A stretch of 64,000 nucleotides of DNA from Chondrus crispus (Eukaryota > Rhodophyta > Florideophyceae > Gigartinales > Gigartinaceae), in the NCBI RefSeq assembly GCF_000350225.1, contig NW_005178753.1, positions 186,001 to 250,000 of the forward strand. The letters run 5' to 3'. The notes under the pieces were generated by a model that saw only the letters and a list, made by a program, of their open reading frames with translations, was not told the origin of the DNA and did not search any database. The position numbers and the translations under genes were made by a program. Below, piece after piece: positions 17,867 through 27,723 of the stretch. Position 1 is the first letter of the stretch, and each line of letters opens with the position of its first letter.

Positions 17867-20437
17867 TTACCCTTTTTTCGAACTACCCGTGCTATCGGAG
17901 CTAACCTCCTGGCTATCGACGGCCAGGTCCTCTTCCGGTAGCCGGTCGCGTGGGTCGGGACGATTCCCCCACTGCGGCTCGGCGGCCTTGGCGAAGTACT
18001 CCGGTACTTCCGGGCCTTGACCTGCGGCGTCCGGTCGTCGCAGGATATGGGGGACGAAGCGAGTCGGCCCTCCTTCGTGACCCTCCGTGGGTAGAGGGTC
18101 CGGTTCCTCTACCCAGTCTTGCAGGTACATTATCGCATTTTGTACCTGTTGGGGTAACCGAGAACGGTCTCGGTCCCCTCTTTCTCCTTGTCGGGGGTAC
18201 CTTGTGTCCGCCTGGCGATAGGCGGGTCGATCCCGACGATCGACTTCGTTACGACGGTACCCGCCTCCACGGGGGGCGAAGCGTGCGCCCCCACCCGTTC
18301 GGTTCGGAAAACCTTGACGCGGAGGACGGCCCTCGCCCACCGCTTGCCGGAGGAGATTGCGCGCACCGGGGCGCGTCTCCATCTGGTAGCGGTAGTTCCT
18401 GTACGCCGTGAACATTCGTTGTTCCGGCGACAGGAACGGGCACGCGTACATGGCATGCCCGTACGTACGGTATAGCCAGCACACGTACGCGCTGCCGTCC
18501 GTTGAGGCGAAGGTTGCCGCGTGCCGCGCCTCCTCATCGGTGAGGAGGGGCACGCGAGGCGCTTCGCCTCCTGCATCTCGGCTCGATATGTCGAGCTCTG
18601 CGACCCGGGGGTCCGTACCCCTTGCCACTCTTGGAGTGGCCGCGAAGGCGGTCGCGTAACTCGATGTCGTTCCGGTCGACATCGGTGAGGGGGTTCGTGC
18701 CCCCACGGGCCCTGCTCCTTGCGTAATGAGGACAGGGTCGGCCTGCCACTCATTCTCCCCGATATGGAGGGTCGAGGCGGGCGAACTTGTCGCGGCGGAC
18801 TTCGTAGTCCTGCCAGCCTTCCCTGCCGGTTTCGAATCCGGCAGAGGTAAACCGCGCCGGGCGCGGTACGTTGTACCTTCCGCCGTGGCGATACGGCGGA
18901 TGGTCGGAAGATCGGTCTTCTGACTGCCTGGCAGCCTTTGCACAGTTTCGGATACTGCGGCACGGGTTGCCGGTGCAAGTCCCCGCACGAAGTAGTGCGC
19001 GAGGGACTGTTCGGAGAAGACTGCCGTGCATCGGAACGCGGCAGTCTCGAGTCGGTCAGCAAACGTGCTTTCCGTCTCATGCGATTGCTGTCGCGCCGTA
19101 GCGACAGCGTCGTACGCTTCACCTAACACGTCGTCCGTGAGGTAGCGTTTTAAGAATTGATTCACGAGCCCCGGCCAGCTCACGTCGTCGTGGAGCTGGC
19201 CGGCGCGGAGGCCACGCATCGTATAACTCGTATACAGGCGCTCCGCGTCGCGCTCGAAGAAGTGCGCGAGGACTCGTACCGCAACACCCTCGGTCAGGTG
19301 TTGCGCGTTGAAGGTGATTCGGATATCCTTCAAGAACGGCAGCAGCTGGATCGGGTCGGTGCCGTCGAAGCTGCGCATCGTGGGACGGATCCCACGACAG
19401 CGTTGGACGTACTTCGCGATCCGTCCCGCGTCACCCGAGGTAACGAGCCTCGAGGTGTTGTCCAAGCGGTACATACGATAGTCAGCAACGGCGCTGAACT
19501 CTTGGATCATCGTATGTACCGGCTCGATCCCGGGTTCAGCGGGACCCAGCGTGCCGAAGGAGGTAACCGGTAGCGTACGGACGTCTACCGGACCTGGATG
19601 CTCGGCGTAACTCGCCGGCGGGTAGCCGCCCCAGCGGGGATCAACGGAGAACGTCGGTTCTCCGGATCCGCGGGCGGCTCCTCCACGGTCCTTTTCGTCC
19701 GCGTACGATACGCGGTCCACTTGCCGCCTACTTCCGGCGATAGGCGGCAAGGCTTGGGTCTCAGACGCGAAGTTCGCGTCTATCGGAGGACGGCTTCCTT
19801 CTGCAGTCCGACTGGTAGCGGCACCAGTCGGACGCCAACCCTCGGGGGCGGCGGCGCTCGGAGGTACGGTACCACCGGGCCCTCTCGGGAGGGCACCGGG
19901 TAGCCTTTCGGCCATGGTACGTTCCATGTCACGAGCACGCCGACGAGTGGCGTCGAGCTCAGCGGAGAGGTGCGCGAACGCACCCAATTGCTCTGCGGAC
20001 GGAGAGGTTCGGTCCTCGGGTCGTCTCACCGAGGTCGGCCTCTCAGGACGACCTGGCCCGGACGGTCCGGGCGAGGCGAAACGGGAGTCTTCGACGAGCA
20101 CGATCCGCGAGTGTAACTCGTCGATCAGTGCTCGGAGATTCTCTAAGGACTGCGTCACTCTATCGAACCTCCCTTCACGCAGGGAGCGGAGTTCGGCCAT
20201 ACACCGAGTGTATACATTGTCCGATACATCGATCCGAAGGGAAGTACGGACTTCCTCGATGTATTCGGCTATGCGTTCGAACATCGCCGCCGCTCTTTCC
20301 TCGGAGGATCCGAGCGACGGTTCGCGGTCACGAGGACCTGCGTCGCCGTCGCCCGACGGGGCGGATGGGGACTGCACAGCGGCCGGACTCAGATCCGCCG
20401 CTTCGGAGCGGATCGAGGGCTCAAACTCTTGGCTCAT
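17867..20437 (-). CDS. gag: Gypsy A gag (capsid/nucleocapsid), 856 aa
   Basis: This is the structural protein forming the virus-like particle that packages element RNA. The N-terminal region has a coiled-coil-like stretch around FERIAEYIEEVRTSLRIDV. The central capsid-like part (about residues 340-500) includes SFDGTDPIQLLPFLKDIRI and the following helical region. The nucleocapsid-like knuckle reads CWLYRTYGHAMYAC, so the second cysteine of CX2CX4HX4C is replaced by tyrosine. A basic Arg/Gly-rich tail follows. The start ATG lies about 80 nt from the LTR, a very short leader. The stop TAA sits just after a run of six A, where the pol frame overlaps by only about 16 nt. Confidence 0.88.
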   Translation of the reverse strand: MSQEFEPSIRSEAADLSPAAVQSPSAPSGDGDAGPRDREPSLGSSEERAAAMFERIAEYIEEVRTSLRIDVSDNVYTRCMAELRSLREGRFDRVTQSLENLRALIDELHSRIVLVEDSRFASPGPSGPGRPERPTSVRRPEDRTSPSAEQLGAFAHLSAELDATRRRARDMERTMAERLPGALPRGPGGTVPPSAAAPEGWRPTGAATSRTAEGSRPPIDANFASETQALPPIAGSRRQVDRVSYADEKDRGGAARGSGEPTFSVDPRWGGYPPASYAEHPGPVDVRTLPVTSFGTLGPAEPGIEPVHTMIQEFSAVADYRMYRLDNTSRLVTSGDAGRIAKYVQRCRGIRPTMRSFDGTDPIQLLPFLKDIRITFNAQHLTEGVAVRVLAHFFERDAERLYTSYTMRGLRAGQLHDDVSWPGLVNQFLKRYLTDDVLGEAYDAVATARQQSHETESTFADRLETAAFRCTAVFSEQSLAHYFVRGLAPATRAAVSETVQRLPGSQKTDLPTIRRIATAEGTTYRARRGLPLPDSKPAGKAGRTTKSAATSSPASTLHIGENEWQADPVLITQGAGPVGARTPSPMSTGTTSSYATAFAATPRVARGTDPRVAELDISSRDAGGEAPRVPLLTDEEARHAATFASTDGSAYVCWLYRTYGHAMYACPFLSPEQRMFTAYRNYRYQMETRPGARNLLRQAVGEGRPPRQGFPNRTGGGARFAPRGGGYRRNEVDRRDRPAYRQADTRYPRQGERGDRDRSRLPQQVQNAIMYLQDWVEEPDPLPTEGHEGGPTRFVPHILRRPDAAGQGPEVPEYFAKAAEPQWGNRPDPRDRLPEEDLAVDSQEVSSDSTGSSKKG

Positions 20438-20498
20438 CTCGACGCGATCGGTTCGCGGAGGGAAGCGGAAGTCTTCTCGGAGATCGGACTCCAGGGTC

Positions 20499-20516
20499 TT
20501 CTAGGTCGGGAGACCA
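20499..20516 (-). other. Primer binding site of gypsy A
   Basis: On the minus strand TGGTCTCCCGACCTAGAA starts one base after the 5' LTR, the expected place for tRNA priming. The same 18 bases follow the 5' LTR of gypsy C, so both elements use the same primer. I could not assign the tRNA. Confidence 0.8.
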
Positions 20517-20517
20517 C

Positions 20518-21189
20518 TGTAGCATAAACACCCCCAACGGAGAGGGGTGTATGCACAGCTCGACGTAGACCCCGTCCGAACGGGAAGACGGGGGTGAAGC
20601 GGGACACCAGCTAGCGGCACCGGGCAGCGGGCCCGGGTAGCGTGGTAGAGCGGGAACGGGGAGGACGCCGGTACGCGCGAGCGGTTCGACGCCTCGACGC
20701 CCCGGCGCGGTACTGGGTGACGATCCAGTACCGACGGGCGGAGGCGGAGCCGGCTCGTGGGCGTACCGCGCGCGTCCTCAACCCGCGCTCGGTGCCGCTC
20801 TAAGGTAGTTAGCGAACGCTACCTTAGAATAAGCGGGAAGTCGGACCTTGACGGTCGGTGGGTGACAAGTCCTTGCTTGTCTTCCTCCACCGCCGCCGGT
20901 CCGCTCCATATTTAATGTACGTGATAACCTATCATAATAGTACAGTACCGATGTACTGTAGCGACGTACTGTAGCGGTCGGTCAACACTGTAATACTGTC
21001 AGCCATCGGGGCTGACAGTACACGTGTGTGTGCGCGCTCTTCGGTCCCGCGCGTACACGTGTACACGTGCGCCCCCTGTACTCGGGGTTACACGTGGTGG
21101 TACTGTAGAGCATCGAGCTCTACAGTAACCGATCCGATTCTGAGTTGATCTAATCTAAAATAAAGCCCCAGGGGGGGGGTTATACTACA
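20518..21189 (-). repeat. LTR of gypsy A (5' LTR, right copy)
   Basis: 672 bp, indistinguishable by eye from 6,850-7,521. It is followed by target duplication ttatg, whose ATG is the start of copia gag. Confidence 0.93.
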
Positions 21190-21191
21190 TT

Positions 21192-22922
21192 ATGGACCCC
21201 TCATCGCAACTGTCGCAACGCGACTTGGAATCGATCAAGAAACACATCAGCAAAGTGGATCGAACCCACCCGCTCATCGAAAACATTTGCGTGGAACTTG
21301 ATGAAGCTATTGACCTGCCAGCCGAAGAAATTTTATCTTTCTTAAAAGATTGTCTTTCTCTAGATGTTCTACTAGTCGACCCAGCGATGGAAAAAAGGCA
21401 GATTTTTCGAGCCATCCGAAAAGTAATTGAGGTTTGTGGAGTGGAAGTTAGTTATGCTGCAGGTATACCGCTTCCGAACAAAGTAATAGAAGCACTGTAC
21501 TCGGACATTCCTGATGTTTTAAATGAAGCCCAGCAAATGCTACAAGCTTACAAAAAGTTTGGAACATTCAAACCTGATTTTGTCCCAGAACAGAGTAACC
21601 CAGAAATACTGACATACACCCCAGCAGAGACTGACCTTGCTCGTGATGAGGTAGGAATACAACAAGACACGCGTATTGCAAGGAACGATGCAGCTGAACA
21701 ACCACTGGAATATCAACCTCAACAAAAGGAAAATCTGCGAGCAACCGTTCCGCTTGAAAATTCTATCCCGAGGAAGCAAAACCTGGCGAAAAATAGACAG
21801 GCTGTTGCAAATGCATTCCATCACAATAATGGAAAATTTTCGGGATCACCCGGGACTGGAATACCTTTGCACATCGTCAAGAGGAAATTCGAAGAACTAG
21901 TGTTTGAACAAGAAATTCCGGAAACGGATCGCGTTCAATTGATGCACAACTGTTTGTCAGGTATAGCTCAGGAATATTTTTATTCTACAGTACGAAGCAC
22001 TGCGGAAAATAGCGAAGCTGCATTCGATATGATTTCGGAAAGGTTCAGCTCCAAACAACATCAGTCTCAGGCCTTAGCATACCTTCGTCGACTCTCCTTT
22101 TCTGGAATTAAGAGCGAAAAGTCATGTTCAGATATTGAGGCTCTAGCAGCTGCACATTCACGTATTTTAGAATACATCCCACAATGCGGACCATCATACC
22201 AAAACGAACATCAAGATGGAAACATGGGTGAGTTCCTCGCAGGTATTGTCGACGGACAGCCTTGGGCTGAGCACGTCCTTACCGCACGAATAACCGCGAA
22301 TGGAAAAGAGAAGGGCATGGACTACAATTCGCTTTATGCTATGCTGGTCTCAGCCTTGACACTCGTAGACAATAGAGAAAAATCGGACACCTCACCAAAA
22401 GGAAATCCCGCTGACTCAGTGTTCTATGGTGAGACCTATGGAAAGCATATCCCAAGAAAAAGGAACACAACAAACAGATATAGCTCTAACAAGTTTAATC
22501 GAAAAAGAAGAACGCCCAGCGAACTTCAGGCTCTAAAACAAAGAACAAAATGTCTAGTCTGTAAAAAGGTTGGCCACTGGAAAAATGAATGCCCGGACAA
22601 AAGGTCTACGATGACAGACATTATCAGAGCTCGTATCAAAGAAAATGGAGGAACGGACAAAGCAGCTGCCCAAGTCCTTTTTTCTTTAGCCGACCAAGAG
22701 GATTCGTATGCAGAATATGCTGCACAAGCCGAAAATGGGCATGGCCCGTGCAACGGAAGCGAAGAACACAGCGCTCTCAACACTTTCGAAAGCCTTTACA
22801 GCGCCACGGAGTCCGGTTCCGGTCTAGAAGATGCTCTCCAAAACACATTCGAAACTTTGCTCACTGGCCTAGAAAGCGACGAAGAGTCCGAAGAGATAAG
22901 CAATGACAAAGTGGATTTTTGA
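21192..22922 (+). CDS. gag: Copia gag, 576 aa
   Basis: This is the nucleocapsid precursor of the copia element. The central part is helical and gag-like, including an ERFSSKQHQSQALAYLRRL segment. A canonical zinc knuckle is present near residue 455 (CLVCKKVGHWKNEC, CX2CX4HX4C), followed by an acidic tail ending in SDEESEEISNDKVDF. The start ATG lies inside the ttatg target duplication of gypsy A. The insertion therefore separates gag from its own promoter LTR without changing the protein. The next frame begins about 160 nt later in a different frame, with stops between. Confidence 0.9.
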   Translation: MDPSSQLSQRDLESIKKHISKVDRTHPLIENICVELDEAIDLPAEEILSFLKDCLSLDVLLVDPAMEKRQIFRAIRKVIEVCGVEVSYAAGIPLPNKVIEALYSDIPDVLNEAQQMLQAYKKFGTFKPDFVPEQSNPEILTYTPAETDLARDEVGIQQDTRIARNDAAEQPLEYQPQQKENLRATVPLENSIPRKQNLAKNRQAVANAFHHNNGKFSGSPGTGIPLHIVKRKFEELVFEQEIPETDRVQLMHNCLSGIAQEYFYSTVRSTAENSEAAFDMISERFSSKQHQSQALAYLRRLSFSGIKSEKSCSDIEALAAAHSRILEYIPQCGPSYQNEHQDGNMGEFLAGIVDGQPWAEHVLTARITANGKEKGMDYNSLYAMLVSALTLVDNREKSDTSPKGNPADSVFYGETYGKHIPRKRNTTNRYSSNKFNRKRRTPSELQALKQRTKCLVCKKVGHWKNECPDKRSTMTDIIRARIKENGGTDKAAAQVLFSLADQEDSYAEYAAQAENGHGPCNGSEEHSALNTFESLYSATESGSGLEDALQNTFETLLTGLESDEESEEISNDKVDF

Positions 22923-23116
22923 CTGCCAGCGCACCTTTTGTGGACAGTTCGCTGGCCAGCAAGGCTCCACCTCCTACCTACTCACAATCTCAAACATTGG
23001 CTACCGGTTCTAAAATTCACAAGTGTGGAATGATTTGTGGGACACGAAGGAGCATTGGTCAAAGGAAATAGCAACACAGGTTGCTAGAACAACGGATCCC
23101 AATTGATATACACTAC

Positions 23117-24556
23117 ATGAGAGACGCCTTTCGTAAATCAAGAAGGTTCTCCCCAGGCCGACCCCCGGAATTCGCCGGCGCATGTATTGATATTGGATCC
23201 CCTCGATCTTTGATCGGTCTCAGTCAAGCAAAAGCTTACTGTAGAGCGATGCGTATCAAACTGACCCTTTCACCTTCTCAAAACTGTTTCAGATTTGGTA
23301 CCTATCCTACTACTTCGCTCGGCAAAATGGTAATACTACTACCCACTCCCAGAAGCACTATCTCACTGAAGGTAGACGTAGTGCGTGAAAATATTCCAAT
23401 GCTTATCGGACTAGACGCATTATTTCAACACGGTTTGGAACCCTCAGTACTGAAACGATCCCTCAATTGTACGAAGCAAGATTGGTCACTCCCTTTACAA
23501 ATGAAGCATGGACATCTGTATTGTTGTTGGAACCCATCTTCATTTTCCGTATTCTTTACAAGAAACCAATTGGAGCGGTTACATCGGCACATGCTCCACC
23601 CTTCATCACGCAAACTTTACGACCTTTTGCGCAAAGCTGATCCCGAGAACCTGCAACCCGATACTCTGAAGACCCTCAAGGATGTATCAAAGGCATGCGA
23701 GACGTGCACTCTATATGCTCCCAAACAAATCACATTTCGCATCAGAGACGCAGATAAGATCATATTCAATCATCGCATATTGATGGACATCATGTTTCTG
23801 AAAGACAGACGGCAAAAGTCTAGACCCTTGTTGCATGTTATAGACGCTGGAACTCGTTTTAGTGCCGCAGCATTTTTGAAGGACAGTAGCACAACCACAA
23901 TTTGGAATACGTTTATCAAAATTTGGTCTTCAGTTTACGTTGGATTCCCGGAATCATTACTTACAGATCAAGGGTCTGTCTTTCTTTCTCGAGAATGGAA
24001 ATACAATTGTGAATCCTCCCGAATTGAGCTACTTAACACAGGAACAGAAAGTCACAATTCCTTAGGGATTGGCGAAAAGTATCACTCCACACTCCGAACA
24101 ATTTTTAGAAAAGTACTGTGTGATCACCGTGCCTTGCCCGAAGATATAGCCCTTATTAAATCGGTCCAAGCAATGAACGAGACCGTCGGACCTCATGGAC
24201 TGGTGCCCACGCTATTGGTTTTTGGGGTAATCCCGAAACTGCCCGATATATCCGAGCGTAATTTTCCTGTACAAAGGGAGCGACTGAGAGCGGCCTGCAC
24301 GGCAAGAAAGGAATACGAGAAAGTGGTGGCCAGGAGCATTGTGCATCGAGGCCTACGCACTGTACCGCCACCGGCTGCGGATCACGTTTGCGTACCAGGA
24401 GACTTCGCGTACGTGTACCGGGAAGGCCTGAAACAATATACTGGTCCACATCTCGCAGCATCAGTGGAGGAGAAATGCATACGTCTGCACCTAGGAGAAA
24501 GTACTGGCCCACGTCCTTTTAACATAGCTCAACTTCGACCGGCACCACTGCAATGA
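23117..24556 (+). CDS. pol: Copia pol, first part: protease and integrase
   Basis: An aspartic protease motif is seen near the start (GACIDIGSPRSLIG, DIGS in place of the usual DTGA/DSGA). An integrase zinc region follows, with the histidines in HRHMLHPSSRK and the cysteines in CETC. The catalytic core has D in LMDIMFLK, D in LLTDQGSVF and the presumed E in GIGEKYHSTLR. I start at the ATG at 23,117; a TAG lies just upstream of the open frame. The frame ends at a TGA (24,554-24,556), after which the same frame continues open into the reverse transcriptase part. This stop therefore looks like one nonsense change in what was a single pol. Confidence 0.88.
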   Translation: MRDAFRKSRRFSPGRPPEFAGACIDIGSPRSLIGLSQAKAYCRAMRIKLTLSPSQNCFRFGTYPTTSLGKMVILLPTPRSTISLKVDVVRENIPMLIGLDALFQHGLEPSVLKRSLNCTKQDWSLPLQMKHGHLYCCWNPSSFSVFFTRNQLERLHRHMLHPSSRKLYDLLRKADPENLQPDTLKTLKDVSKACETCTLYAPKQITFRIRDADKIIFNHRILMDIMFLKDRRQKSRPLLHVIDAGTRFSAAAFLKDSSTTTIWNTFIKIWSSVYVGFPESLLTDQGSVFLSREWKYNCESSRIELLNTGTESHNSLGIGEKYHSTLRTIFRKVLCDHRALPEDIALIKSVQAMNETVGPHGLVPTLLVFGVIPKLPDISERNFPVQRERLRAACTARKEYEKVVARSIVHRGLRTVPPPAADHVCVPGDFAYVYREGLKQYTGPHLAASVEEKCIRLHLGESTGPRPFNIAQLRPAPLQ

Positions 24557-24610
24557 CACCCAACTTATGACGAACAACTCTCTAAATCTGAAACCGACCA
24601 TAACACAGTA

Positions 24611-26167
24611 ATGCATACCGAAACGCTGGAACCTGGAGATGCTAGAGAACATCTGTTCGACGATGCTAAAAGAAAAGAAATACTCGGGCTAATTGAGAAG
24701 GGAACCTTTAAGATCGTACTGGAAGAGGAGGCAGGACCGCATCCGAACATAGTCCCGTCACGATACGTCCTCACAATCAAACACGCAGATAATGGATCCA
24801 CACTTTATAAGGCTCGCTTAGTCCTTGGTGGACATCGCGATAGAGAAAAGCACTCCGTTGTGCACAATACATTCAATCTGAAACAATCGTCAGTGCGCAT
24901 TATGTTGGCATTGGCTACTATTCTTGGGTTCGAAGTATGGTCACTCGATGTAAAACAGGCGTATCTACAAGCAGCATCAGAGCTACAACGCAAGGTGTTT
25001 ACTCGCCCAGCATCCATTGAACTTCGACCAGATGAACTAGTGCAAATATTGAAACCATTGTATGGATTGACTGACTCCGGAGATTATTGGTGTGAGACCA
25101 ATCACAAGTTTCACCTAGGAAAACTGAGAATGGAACAGTCGACAGGGGATTTTGCTCTATTCTTTAGACGAATAAGGGACCAACTAGTATCCCTATCAGG
25201 CTCGTACGTGGATGATGTTTTTCAAGCAGGTACAAAGGAAGAGAAAAAGCGCTTGCAAACTCACTTTAAGAATGAATTCGACATCATACTGAACAACGAA
25301 ACAAGTTTCACCTATACAGGGCTCCAATGTGACACCTCGGATAGGAATGAGCGAAAGTTATCTCAAAAGAAATATATCGAGAGACTAAGGTTCCTGACAA
25401 AGACCTCCACGTTTCAAGAGTTTAGATCTCTCCGGGCTCGTCTGGCCTGGGTCGTACACACGAGACCAGACATAGCATGCGCTGTGTCCTTTGCCGCACA
25501 GATCACTGAACGCATTCATGACACTCACTGTAACCAGGCTTTGAACAGAATTGTCAAGCATTTGAAGCAAACGGCAGAGGTTCAGCTGAGATTCCCAAAG
25601 CTCGACATAAATTCGGTCAGGCTGCTGGTGTACACTGACGCCTCACATAACAACAGGGAACAGAACAGGTCGCAGCTGGGGTACTTGATTTTGTTAGCAG
25701 ACAAGTTTGATCGATGCGCGTTTCTGCATTACTCTTCATACAAATCGACGCGAGTGACGAGATCATCAATGGCTGGTGAAACTCTCGCTTTTGTAGAAGG
25801 CTTTGACTGCGCATACTTAATCAAACACGACCTTTCAAGAATTTTAGGGCGATCAATTCCGCTGCTGATGTTCACGGATAGCGAGGCTCTATTCCAAGTT
25901 TTGACTAAGTCGAGGTATACAACAGAAAAAAGACTAATGGTTGACATATCGGCAGCACGAGAAGCATATCAAACGAAGGTCATTTCTAATGTTGCCCTTA
26001 TCAGCTCCGAGGTTAATTACGCTGACGCCCTGACGAAAATTAAGAGCAACAGCGCTCTACAGGGATTGCTCCGCTCTCACCTTGTGCAACACGACGTCCG
26101 ACAGTGGGTCATGGCCCCGCCGCACAAACAGGTGTTGTCCTCCGACAAGAAAATTGCGGGTGTGTAG
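24611..26167 (+). CDS. pol: Copia pol, second part: reverse transcriptase and RNase H
   Basis: Reverse transcriptase hallmarks are SLDVKQAYLQA, LKPLYGLTDSGDYW and GSYVDDVF (the YVDD active site, about residue 198). RNase H has YTDASHNN, the E in MAGETLAF, MFTDSEAL and the closing NYADALTK. The frame ends in the TGTAG that opens the 3' LTR. It lies in the same frame as the preceding protease-integrase part and is separated from it by a single TGA. The copia order (integrase before reverse transcriptase) and the YVDD motif separate it clearly from the gypsy elements. Confidence 0.93.
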   Translation: MHTETLEPGDAREHLFDDAKRKEILGLIEKGTFKIVLEEEAGPHPNIVPSRYVLTIKHADNGSTLYKARLVLGGHRDREKHSVVHNTFNLKQSSVRIMLALATILGFEVWSLDVKQAYLQAASELQRKVFTRPASIELRPDELVQILKPLYGLTDSGDYWCETNHKFHLGKLRMEQSTGDFALFFRRIRDQLVSLSGSYVDDVFQAGTKEEKKRLQTHFKNEFDIILNNETSFTYTGLQCDTSDRNERKLSQKKYIERLRFLTKTSTFQEFRSLRARLAWVVHTRPDIACAVSFAAQITERIHDTHCNQALNRIVKHLKQTAEVQLRFPKLDINSVRLLVYTDASHNNREQNRSQLGYLILLADKFDRCAFLHYSSYKSTRVTRSSMAGETLAFVEGFDCAYLIKHDLSRILGRSIPLLMFTDSEALFQVLTKSRYTTEKRLMVDISAAREAYQTKVISNVALISSEVNYADALTKIKSNSALQGLLRSHLVQHDVRQWVMAPPHKQVLSSDKKIAGV

Positions 26168-26595
26168 AGAAACACATGCGCTTGTCAGTCGTCAACACTC
26201 GTGTGTACTCACAACGGACACACGTGTGCGAGATGGGATACGTTGACACAGATAACACGTGTAGAAGCTCGTTGCTGATAATGTGGAAGAAGCAGACAGC
26301 ATTTCGGAGAGCTGACAGAAAATAATGCAGACAGCGAGCGCAACTCTTAGAGATGCGGCGTTCTCGTTACTGACAAATATATGTACCCTACCGCTTTGTA
26401 GAGCGAGGAAAAGAAGAAGAAAGGGCACGTACTAAATCACCAACTGTGAGTATTCACGATATTCTTTGGCAAGAATTTGCTACCGCGTTCGTACGCGAGA
26501 CCCCGTGCGCTTCTGCGCGAGACGACCATCCTTTGGATATTGTCACACACACTGGAAGAATACTTTTGTATCTTCCCCCCCTGGATTTCACAACA
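26163..26595 (+). repeat. 3' LTR of copia element
   Basis: 433 bp, TGTAGAG...CAACA, followed by target duplication gcgag at 26,596-26,600. Confidence 0.92.
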
Positions 26596-26600
26596 GCGAG

Positions 26601-27723
26601 GCACATCTTTCTCAAAAGCAATAAAGCTGTAGACATTGTATATCACAGCCTCACAAAATATTAACTCAACATTTCGTAAATGGTGGAGACCTTGCGCTTG
26701 CAGTCTATCGTGATCCTGATTATGAAAATAGAACCTGAACATAAAAGTTCCCATACAGTTCATGTCAGTCTTGAAGAACTGTTTCGGTGTCGTCTGCCGA
26801 GAAATACTCGCCATCGAGCAGTCTTTCGTCTACTTATACTCAGTGACAAAGACGCAGGAAACGTGACTGCCGGCTCAGTTACAACGGCACCCCTGTCTGA
26901 GAAGCAACAACATGTCCTTTCTGTTTGGGGATGACGACCTTAACTGTCAGCACTCACAGGAGGTGCTATTCAGATGGAAAACGGATGAGCTTTTCTGGAA
27001 GAAGTAAGAAGTCAATGTACCGTACTCTTCATGTACGCAGCTCACTGTATTGCATTAAGAATGTACGGTAGACCGTGATGGAGCAAAACAATAGGAATGT
27101 ATTTCCCTGTTTCGTTAGACTTTGATGGATGTGGACGTTGCTGAATAGGTAATGTAGCCTACTTGTATAGATGTGCAGAAGCGCTCGGAGCATAAACCTG
27201 CTGTCTAGATTGTTTCTCGAACTGGTAGCGATTAGAAGTGGCAGTGCTACGTTCCAGAAGGCACAATAAGGAGCAAACGATAGATTCTTCTAAACGCCGA
27301 CATTTCACATGAGGTCCCCCGCAGTTCTTAGTAGAACCCTTAAACATCCTGACCGGTATACTAGTGCAATATGATTACAACCGACAGACACTCCGGCACC
27401 GACAAATTTCCTCCCTCTTTCGACCAACAAACAATAAAACTAAATTAAGGGTAGTTGCAAGCTCGGAAGTAGCCAGAGCACAGACGAATACACAAGATAT
27501 ATTACGCAGCGGATGTACGCAACGCGAGTGCAGAACGCAACACTCGTAGCCCATAACCGTAACATTTATCAGATGATGGTGTTCTAAAGTGTAGGTAGAT
27601 GAAAAGGGTGTGTGGCATCCAAAAAGATTGCCTGTTCTCTACGGCTGAAACCAACTAACACAACATGCAAAGCGGTGGCTTTTGACTGCGGCAGAGTACT
27701 CGTCATATGAGGATGCCAAGTTC
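26601..27723. other. AT-rich intergenic DNA, no gene recognised
   Basis: Short frames on both strands show no recognisable protein features. This is host sequence on the right flank of the copia insertion. Confidence 0.5.

Larger units (their letters stand above)
6850..21189 (-). mobile_element. Ty3/gypsy chromodomain retrotransposon A (nested in copia)
   Basis: The 672-bp LTRs at both ends start TGTAG and end CTACA, and I found no difference between them by eye. The 5-bp target duplication ttatg lies at 6,845-6,849 and 21,190-21,194 and includes the ATG of copia gag. The element is read on the minus strand: 5' LTR on the right, primer binding site, gag, pol with a C-terminal chromodomain, then a 5.6-kb 3' module holding an antisense gene, and the 3' LTR on the left. 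At 14.3 kb it is long for the family. All major reading frames are intact, so it is a very recent and possibly active insertion. Confidence 0.95.
6376..26595 (+). mobile_element. Ty1/copia retrotransposon, split by nested gypsy A
   Basis: The element is bounded by 433-bp direct LTRs that begin TGTAGAG and end CACAACA. The 5-bp target duplication gcgag occurs at 6,371-6,375 and 26,596-26,600. Without the 14.3-kb nested element the copia is about 5.9 kb. Coding order is gag, protease-integrase, then reverse transcriptase-RNase H, which is the copia order. The leader between the 5' LTR and the gag ATG is only about 40 nt, and the gypsy element landed exactly there. The LTRs differ at only one position that I could see (6,645 versus 26,432), so insertion was recent. 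Coding damage (a stop between the two pol parts and a gap after gag) suggests it is not autonomous. Confidence 0.92.

Noticed and set aside
13012-20568. Many plus-strand frames of 60-200 codons opposite gypsy A gag and pol
   Set aside because: All mirror the real minus-strand genes. Unlike the 7,563 frame they do not lie clear of gag-pol.
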